Shown piece by piece: positions 59,801-64,000 of a stretch of DNA of 64,000 nucleotides (positions are counted from its first letter, which is position 1; every line of letters starts with the position of its first letter). Made by a program: the position numbers and the translations under genes. The DNA is from Ciona intestinalis (taxonomy: Eukaryota; Chordata; Ascidiacea; Phlebobranchia; Cionidae). The stretch is from the NCBI RefSeq assembly GCF_000224145.3, contig NW_004190347.2:329165-393164 (forward strand). The letters run 5' to 3'. A model generated the notes under the pieces. The model made no database searches and was not told the DNA's origin. It worked only from the letters and a program-made list of their open reading frames with translations.

Positions 59801-62800
59801 TACATAAGTAAATAACGAACAGTGTACCAGTTGGTTGGATAAACGAAAACAATGTACCGATTCGCTGGATAAACGACAAACAGTGTACCGGTTCATGAGA
59901 TAAATGACAAACAGTGTACCGGTTCGTGAAATAAATAACAAACAGTGTACCGGTTTGTGGAATAAACGACAAACAATGTACCGGTTTATGAGATAAATGA
60001 CAAACAGTGTACCGGTTCGTAAAATAAATAACAAACAGTGTACCGGTTTGTGGAATAAACAACAAACAGTGTACCGGTTTGTGGAATAAACGACAAGCAG
60101 TGTACCGGTTTGTGGGATAAACGACAAACAGTGTACCGGTTACGACCTGTTTTGATCTCCCACATAAAATAAACGCTGTACATTTATATTAAGTTAAATA
60201 TCTAATATACCACGTCACATATATATATATACCTACGTGATAGAAATGTCAAAACAATTCAACCCACAGTTGTATCAATGCTAACCAAGTAACAGCAAGA
60301 TTAGATTTGTTAAACTAATATAACCTTAACCATGTAACGAGTACGTAACCTATACCTGTTTTATTAGTTAGAGTAAGGTGGGGGAAGATGGGACACCTTG
60401 CACACATAATACCCAAATACCCTGATCGTGTTTTAAACAATTAACAACGGTCTATGGGAGCCGTGAGGATAAAGTTTTATAAAAAATCGTTAAATGTTTG
60501 TTTACTACCAAATTGGAGGAGAAAATAGATTGAAAAGGTGTCCCATCTTCCCCCACCCTACTGTATATAACGTAAACTTATATTTTAATAGTTAAATTAT
60601 ATGCACATGTGCATAACAAAATTAAATCAAAATTAAAGTTAAACTATGTACACATGTTAGTACATATAATATCTCTTCTATGCATTAAACTAAAACTTCT
60701 CAATATTTTGAAGCAACTCAAATATTAGGTCTTAGTAAACGGCGAAACTTTGACGAGTTAATTTCCGAAGCTACATTTCCTGTACTTTTGCGTTAGCACG
60801 CAGTAAAATGATTTATCTTTTACAATAAAATGCAAAGCTAACTTAACCACTGTAGTAGGGGACCCCATCAAATCAATCCCTATTTGGGGTTGAAGAAGAA
60901 CTATTTGAAACCAACGTTAACAAAACGAATATTATCCTAACTTGTCCTACCATATATGCTGCCACAACGTTAAACCGCGCATCCTATGTTAGTGTGAATC
61001 ACACAAAGTAAGACCGTTTCCCGTTTACGCGGTACTGTATTTGTTAAGCGTTTAACAAAGGTCTATTCAAGAATTCATCAATTTATCTGCCATGGTAGGG
61101 AAACACTGCATTGTGTCATAGTTGCATAGCCTTGGCCTGATGTATAGGCATATACAGACTTGTATAGAAAACGAAGCGTGCAGAATATACAATGAGTTCT
61201 AAACACCCGCGCTGTCGCTTTATGTTTGTTCTTGTGTGTCTGAAAACGAATCAGGATTTTGATTTTTGATTTTTTTTAATAAAGCTAAATAATTAAGTGG
61301 TGAATGAATGTAACTTATCTATCCACGCATGACGGGGCAACAACAGTCGTTATAACACGCGTGTTTTGTTTTATATACCTCGTGCCCGCTTACAAGTTAC
61401 TACGTATTTAACTTGAAACGGCAAGGCAACACCAAAGCTAGTTTGTCATACAACAACGGTCAAAACAACACACATACGGTGTGCGTTCCCACATTAGTTT
61501 ATATTAACACAAACCAGTGTGGTTTTTTGCAATAATTAAATATTTTTAAGCAAATGCTATCTAGTGTGGTAAATGACGTCACACAAACACCTGTTACGTC
61601 AAAAGTATCCGAATATGATTCAACAAACAAACGTATTGTTTGAACGTTCGCGTACATTCATGTGACGTCACTGAACAATAAAAATGCGAAAAAATTAGTT
61701 TTACTGAAATTGGTGGGTGAGATTTTATATAACTGTAAAAACTAATGTAAAGGCAGGTGTAACGAGTCAATGAATAAATGTAACTTAATAAACTTATTTA
61801 TTCTTGCATGGCGGGGCAATGACAGTCGTTATAACACTGGTGTTATATATATAGTAGGATGGGGAAGATAGGACACCTTTAGCACATATTGTCCAAATAT
61901 CCTGATCGTGTTTTAAACGATTAACAACTGTCTATGGGAGTCGTGAGGACACGGATTTATAATTCTTTAAATGTTCTTTGTTTACTACCAAATTTGAAAA
62001 GAAAATAGAATGAAAAGGTGTCCCATCTCCCCCCACCCTACTATATACCTTATGCCCGATTACGAGTTCGCGTATGTAACTTATTTATCCTCGCATGGCG
62101 GGGTAACGACAGTCGTTATAACACAGGTGTTCTGTTTCATACACCTCGTACCTGCTTACAAGTAACACGTATGTAACTTATTTATCCTCAAATGGTGGGG
62201 CAACAACAGTTGTTATAACACGAGTGTTCTGTTTCATACACCTCGTGCCTGTTTACAAGTTACTATACAATATTGAATGGAATATAAAACTTCCATGTTA
62301 TTGTTTTAACAAACCCCTTATCAAACATAAACAACACTCACCATTATAAACCTTGTTTTAAAATCCCCGAACTTTTCACTTAAGTTCCTCTGCTTGCATT
62401 GTGAGTAACAATCAACAATGGTTTACTCGAACAGTCATCTGTGACGTCACATATTAGTCTGTGACGTAATGCCAAACAGGAAGCATCGGTGTGAAGCTAC
62501 TTTGGTTGGAAAATTTAATTAACTTTTGATTTAAATAAAGTTCAAGTTATTTACAAAACGTTGCTAAGTGTTTGACTTCGTGTAATTTGTAGATTTTACT
62601 TTTGTTGTTTTTGCTTAGTTATTGCTACTGTAAAGCTATATATTACGTTTGCTTGCGGTGCGTTTTTAAAGCGTTTGTTCGTTGTATTAAGTGTCTAACT
62701 AATTCCCTTATTTTGTTGCTTAAATAAATAATTTTTACATTACATAGTTTTTTATCTCTTTGAAAACGACCGCAAATACTAAATTACTTTAACATCCAAA

Positions 62801-63786
62801 GGAATTAGCAGGTAAGCGAGCAGCTGGCTAAAACGCGCTATAAGGACGGACGTGGACTTAACGCATGTTTGGACCCCAATTTGCATTTTTAGAATTGGAT
62901 ACGTTAAATTTTGCCGCCACCTTTTTGAAGAGAAGTTTTATAACGATTGCCCTTTTTTGCTGTTAATCCCTTTTCTCATCGTTGTTTTAATTATAATTCA
63001 TTTGATCTCCGCTAACTTTTGTTGTTTTGAAACTTATTTGAAACTAATAAANTTAGTCAATTGTATTATTCATAGATTTGCAAAAGTTTATCCTAGTAAT
63101 TAATCAATTTATGTTAAGCCAATTTATTAATATAGTAGGGCGGGGGAAGATGGGGCACCGTATCATTTTATTTTCTCCTCCCATTTGGTAGTAAACAAAT
63201 AACATTCAATGAATTATAAAATCGTTTCCTCACGACTCTCATAGTTGTTAATTGTATAAAAAAACGCTTGGGATATTTGGATATTATGTATAGTGGGGTG
63301 GAAGAAGATGGGACACCTTTGGCAAAAAATGTATAAATATTCTGGTCGTGTTTTAAACAATTAACAATGGTCTATGAAAGTCGCGAGGACAAGGTTTTAT
63401 AATTCTTTGAATGTCCTTTGTTTACTACCAAAATGTACGAGAAAATAGAGTGAAAAGACGTCCCATCTTCCCCCATTCTACTATACTAAAGGTGTCCCAT
63501 CTGACCCCACACCACTATACCGTTGTTATTTAAAACACAGGATATTAAGCATTTATGTGCTTAAGATGTCCCGTCTTTTCCCACTCTACCATATTAATTA
63601 ATAATTAATTCACCTTTCCACCCAGGCGCCCACGTCATGCAGCCCGTGTTGCTTGAATGCAACTTTATGCCAGAGAACTCAAGGAGTTGTAAACATTTCC
63701 CAAACTTTCTCAACGACGTGTTTCGGTTTCTCTTCCGCGGTGATGACGTAGCAGATTGCAACGTCGTTGACGTCACGGACGTATGA
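50751..63786 (+). CDS. TTLL12: Tubulin-tyrosine-ligase-like protein 12 (TTLL12), 12 exons
   Basis: Cytosolic TTL-family protein; mammalian TTLL12 is regarded as an atypical, probably inactive ligase with an N-terminal SET-like region. Exons: 50751-50876, 51543-51729, 52083-52216, 52747-52906, 53502-53635, 53762-53949, 54197-54312, 55059-55258, 55858-56012, 56384-56537, 57166-57307, 63626-63786. All junctions keep phase; the product is 618 residues (human 644). Recognisable blocks: FLIDHAWTF, WYLMDEFGSRI, LPQ-like FPQFISYFKQRE, VWICRPWNLARGLE (residues 382-395), KFDLRFNVLL (Asp439) and LLECNF (Glu576, Asn578). The ATP-site Lys of the usual WIxKP motif is Arg386 here. The last intron is 6.3 kb and contains an opposite-strand gene. 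Confidence 0.95.
50935..51427 (-). repeat. 98-bp family tandem array, about five copies
   Basis: Units repeat every 98 bp (GTTACATACGTGGTAACTTG at 51223 and 51321). Fills most of TTLL12 intron 1. Confidence 0.93.
51543..51729 (+). CDS. TTLL12: TTLL12 exon 2
   Basis: IFDAGEYFSLTTDDESDG, then SNGIFLIDHAWTFQPREARS, a hallmark TTLL12 block. Phase 0 to 1. Confidence 0.92.
51815..51910 (+). repeat. 97-bp family fragment
   Basis: GTTTATAGACACTCAATAAA and ACCTAAGACCTGGGTTGTAG, shared with 13080-13320. Confidence 0.65.
52083..52216 (+). CDS. TTLL12: TTLL12 exon 3
   Basis: GLLPRMAELMGYSVHGEVF then LTEMWKYIHTYSSSAG. Confidence 0.9.
52747..52906 (+). CDS. TTLL12: TTLL12 exon 4
   Basis: EAEEKVPIWYLMDEFGSRIR then TTYSLMWLTQDMEYA; matches the conserved WYIMDEFGSRI region. 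Confidence 0.92.
53502..53635 (+). CDS. TTLL12: TTLL12 exon 5
   Basis: DELTYDFAFDERDPILRKCK then LLPWVGADFSD; the DP.lRKc.lLPW block is typical. Confidence 0.92.
53762..53949 (+). CDS. TTLL12: TTLL12 exon 6
   Basis: DRFKYTNETLPTGNQIPGKK, then KLKIFTEYHRQYLTDVKNFE and DVIYPATSIRDYK; start of the TTL-like fold. Confidence 0.9.
54090..54180 (-). mobile_element. tRNA-derived SINE fragment
   Basis: CACAATGGTAGCAACATCCA then CCTTGAACCCATAACCTC. Confidence 0.5.
54197..54312 (+). CDS. TTLL12: TTLL12 exon 7
   Basis: YFSEERPDVLLGMFPCEQII then LCKDFFADIAKRAG; parallels RPGVLLNQFPCE of the human protein. Confidence 0.92.
54560..54700. repeat. 97-bp family copies
   Basis: AAGACCTACATCCCAGGTCT ... CTCACCCTTATAGAATAGAA. 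Confidence 0.65.
54840..55000. mobile_element. MITE with CAGTGGCGCAGCCAG ends
   Basis: Left CAGTGGCGCAGCCAG and right CTGGTTGCGCCACCG are inverted repeats around C/T/A homopolymers; ends about 60 bp before TTLL12 exon 8. Confidence 0.7.
55059..55258 (+). CDS. TTLL12: TTLL12 exon 8: ATP-grasp motif WIxRP
   Basis: PPWHPVSFNLHSEFPQFISY then MNVWICRPWNLARGLEIQV. The usual Lys of the ATP-binding WIxKP is an Arg codon (CGA). Confidence 0.93.
55584..55717. mobile_element. Short MITE with 21-bp inverted ends
   Basis: AAGGTGGCTTTACACAGTATC and GATACTGTGTACAGCCACCTT differ at one position; in TTLL12 intron 8. Confidence 0.8.
55858..56012 (+). CDS. TTLL12: TTLL12 exon 9
   Basis: VVSKYIEHPVLFHRDDINVK then VKFDLRFNVLLTSVEPMKLY; retains the D-x-R motif. 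Confidence 0.93.
56384..56537 (+). CDS. TTLL12: TTLL12 exon 10
   Basis: EFALNNFDDYQQHYTVMNYV then FIPMFEDQNPDFKWEDVE, closely matching human AFALNDLDDYEKHFTVMNY. Confidence 0.94.
56705..56885 (+). repeat. 98-bp family, two copies
   Basis: Two units in TTLL12 intron 10. Confidence 0.82.
57040..57095 (-). mobile_element. tRNA-derived SINE fragment
   Basis: AAGTGTCTTGCCCAAGGACA then CACCCACAATGGTGGCAGCA. Confidence 0.6.
57166..57307 (+). CDS. TTLL12: TTLL12 exon 11
   Basis: RNIHRCIKEFFISATSRPAP, then SRAMYGIDAMLEWRDDPQT. Phase 1 at its end matches the exon at 63626. Confidence 0.92.
57365..57785 (+). repeat. About 122-bp tandem repeat, 3.5 units
   Basis: TATCCATGGTTGCCACTCCC recurs at about 57366, 57489, 57615 and 57738, with TGACTTTTGGTTGGTTTGGT between. 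Confidence 0.9.
57941..58159 (-). CDS. Nested gene exon 3: polar C-terminal tail
   Basis: 72 codons and TAA, open in the phase set by exon 2: ASRATTFEDKETQTDTCSIA ... RRSESVQRKSVAQRLITVDE DN. RRSES and RKS are kinase-site-like. The DNA here is more GC-rich and CG-containing than its surroundings, consistent with coding. Confidence 0.75.
   Translation of the reverse strand, partial: ASRATTFEDKETQTDTCSIATVWQTVAVGDHADDKTHRSELLLDFSTGDVRRSESVQRKSVAQRLITVDEDN
57941..62344 (-). CDS. Nested small membrane-protein gene inside the TTLL12 last intron
   Basis: Three coding exons on the strand opposite TTLL12. Exons 2 (58916-59113) and 3 (57941-58159) join in phase 0 through GAG|GTGAGT and CTTAG|GCG. 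A proposed exon 1 has its ATG directly before a donor (ATAATG|GTGAGT, 62342/62341); joining it to exon 2 gives MFLLTLFLMAEEAESSWC in frame, a signal-peptide-like start. Without exon 1, translation from the ATG at 59092 still gives 131 residues; with it, 139. Features: hydrophobic YILLGGGMYLLFMCF followed by GKKKPSRGD (membrane segment with cytosolic basic side), an acidic SDDD stretch and a polar tail ending ITVDEDN. I do not recognise the family. Confidence 0.72.
58205..58745 (+). repeat. 71-bp minisatellite array 3
   Basis: About 7.5 units identical in type to array 1; lies in the intron between exons 3 and 2 of the nested gene. Confidence 0.92.
58916..59113 (-). CDS. Nested gene exon 2: membrane segment
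   Basis: Acceptor ACCTCCACAG at 59114; reads FLLTLFLMAEEAESSWCPRP, then FDYILLGGGMYLLFMCFG and KKKPSRGDLSPIVDG. Donor GAG|GTGAGT. Confidence 0.75.
59150..59262 (+). repeat. 98-bp family copy
   Basis: TATCCTCGCATGACGGGGCA ... GTTGCCACGTATGT. Confidence 0.8.
59385..59475 (-). repeat. 98-bp family copy, diverged
   Basis: ACTCGCAAGCGGGCATGAGG ... ATGAGGATAAATACGTT. Confidence 0.65.
59815..60145. repeat. 31-bp minisatellite, about 10 units
   Basis: CAAACAGTGTACCGGTTYRT recurs every 31 bp. Open frames on the minus strand arise because the unit lacks stops; not genes. Confidence 0.92.
60371..60566 (+). mobile_element. TA-type MITE copy 5
   Basis: AGGTGGGGGAAGATGGGACA to TGTCCCATCTTCCCCCACCC, one of the best-preserved copies. 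Confidence 0.88.
61306..61413 (+). repeat. 98-bp family copy
   Basis: TATCCACGCATGACGGGGCA ... GTTACTACGTATTTAACTTG. Confidence 0.78.
61797..62270 (+). repeat. 98-bp family copies interrupted by a MITE
   Basis: One unit starts at 61797, is broken by the MITE at 61852-62044, and resumes at 62045; two further units follow to 62270. Confidence 0.85.
61852..62044 (+). mobile_element. TA-type MITE copy 6, inserted in a 98-bp repeat
   Basis: TAGTAGGATGGGGAAGATAG to CCCATCTCCCCCCACCCTAC, flanked by TATA sequence. Confidence 0.88.
62342..62344 (-). CDS. Nested gene exon 1: start codon only (5'UTR upstream)
   Basis: ATG at 62344-62342 followed at once by GTGAGTGTTG. A short upstream open frame (7 codons) lies in the presumed 5'UTR near 62400. 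Alternatively this is a purely non-coding exon. Confidence 0.5.
62400..62475 (-). promoter_or_regulatory. CRE-like sites upstream of the nested gene
   Basis: TGACGTCA at 62442-62449 and TGACGTAA at 62462-62469, about 100 bp upstream of the proposed exon 1 donor. Candidate promoter. Confidence 0.4.
63052..63052. other. Single ambiguous base
   Basis: N at 63052. Confidence 1.
63131..63519 (-). mobile_element. TA-type MITE copy 7, split by copy 8
   Basis: Left end TAGTAGGGCGGGGGAAGATG; internal block reversed relative to other copies; after the inserted copy 8 it resumes CTAAAGGTGTCCCATCTGAC and ends at 63519. Confidence 0.82.
63292..63481 (+). mobile_element. TA-type MITE copy 8, nested in copy 7
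   Basis: TAGTGGGGTGGAAGAAGATG to CCCATCTTCCCCCATTCTAC, flanked by TA on both sides inside copy 7. Confidence 0.85.
63626..63786 (+). CDS. TTLL12: TTLL12 exon 12 (last)
   Basis: Acceptor CACCCAG; GAHVMQPVLLECNFMPENSR then HFPNFLNDVFRFLFRG and a stop TGA at 63784-63786. Glu576 and Asn578 of the ExN metal-binding motif are kept. Confidence 0.92.
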
Positions 63787-63910
63787 CGTCACGAACTTTT
63801 TTATAAAAAAATAAATAAAATATATTGGTGTCAATTTTTTTATTAAATTTTCCGTAAGTCGATATGACGTATTTTGATGACGTTATTAATTTATTGAATG
63901 ACGTCACGTA
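63768..63910. promoter_or_regulatory. Cluster of CRE-like TGACGTCA sites at the TTLL12 3' end
   Basis: TGACGTCA or TGACGT occurs near 63769, 63784, 63864, 63877 and 63900. Could belong to a promoter of a gene beyond the window; two of the sites overlap TTLL12 coding sequence or its stop. Confidence 0.3.
63810..63819 (+). terminator. Polyadenylation signals of TTLL12
   Basis: Two overlapping AATAAA hexamers about 24 nt after the stop codon, implying a very short 3'UTR. Confidence 0.6.
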
Positions 63911-64000
63911 AGTAATAAGTTCCGGGGTACAATGTACAATAAACATGAACGCATTAAATATGTATGTATGTTGATGCATGGGTAAGCATATAGGGCGCAC

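Larger units (their letters stand above)
57308..63625 (+). other. TTLL12 last intron (6.3 kb) hosting an opposite-strand gene
   Basis: Bounded by ACTG|GTGAGT and CACCCAG|G, in phase. Contains the nested minus-strand gene, two minisatellites, a 71-bp array, 98-bp copies and several TA-type MITEs. Confidence 0.88.

Noticed and set aside
59750..60183. Minus-strand open frames in three overlapping registers
   Set aside because: Caused by a stop-free 31-bp minisatellite.

Overview
The window looks like a piece of a tunicate genome, most likely Ciona (inference). The genes are animal genes with many short GT-AG introns. The DNA is AT-rich and full of short palindromic transposons and minisatellites. 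There are assembly gaps at 38500-38549 and 48948-49572 and a single N at 63052. No bacterial-type operon, CRISPR array or rRNA was seen.

Region 1 (124-24340, minus strand) is the 5' part of a large gel-forming-mucin / von Willebrand-type gene. I could place 34 coding exons (about 1,800 residues); the 3' end lies outside the window. Order: signal peptide, four EGF domains, one fibronectin type II domain, one chitin-binding (peritrophin-A/CBM14) domain, then the mucin/vWF core D1-D2-D'-D3, a short Thr-rich segment, and D4. One single-base frameshift sits in the C8 domain of D2, and one exon junction (16099/14893) could not be joined in phase.

Region 2 (24359-29040) is gene-poor AT-rich DNA.

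Region 3 (29041-43512, minus strand) is a complete syntaxin of the STX1/2/3 group. Six constitutive exons end exactly at the zero-layer glutamine of the SNARE motif. They are followed by two alternative 111-nt exons for the C-terminal half of the SNARE helix and by four alternative terminal exons, each with a membrane anchor and its own stop codon. One SNARE exon and two anchors look like neuronal STX1; the other SNARE exon and two anchors look like STX2/STX3. One gene therefore appears able to produce what vertebrates split among paralogues. This is the most interesting system in the window.

Region 4 (43513-50750) is repeat-rich intergenic DNA with a CpG-richer, CRE- and NRF1-motif-bearing segment near 46.0-46.4 kb (candidate promoter).

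Region 5 (50751-63786, plus strand) is a complete 12-exon TTLL12 gene (618 residues). Its 6.3-kb last intron holds a whole small gene on the opposite strand (57941-62344, about 139 residues, a predicted small membrane protein) and much repeat DNA.

Repeats: a 98-bp dispersed/tandem family, a 71-bp minisatellite in three arrays, a 97-bp family, a tRNA-derived SINE, at least three MITE families and several foldback elements. Almost all lie in introns or intergenic DNA.
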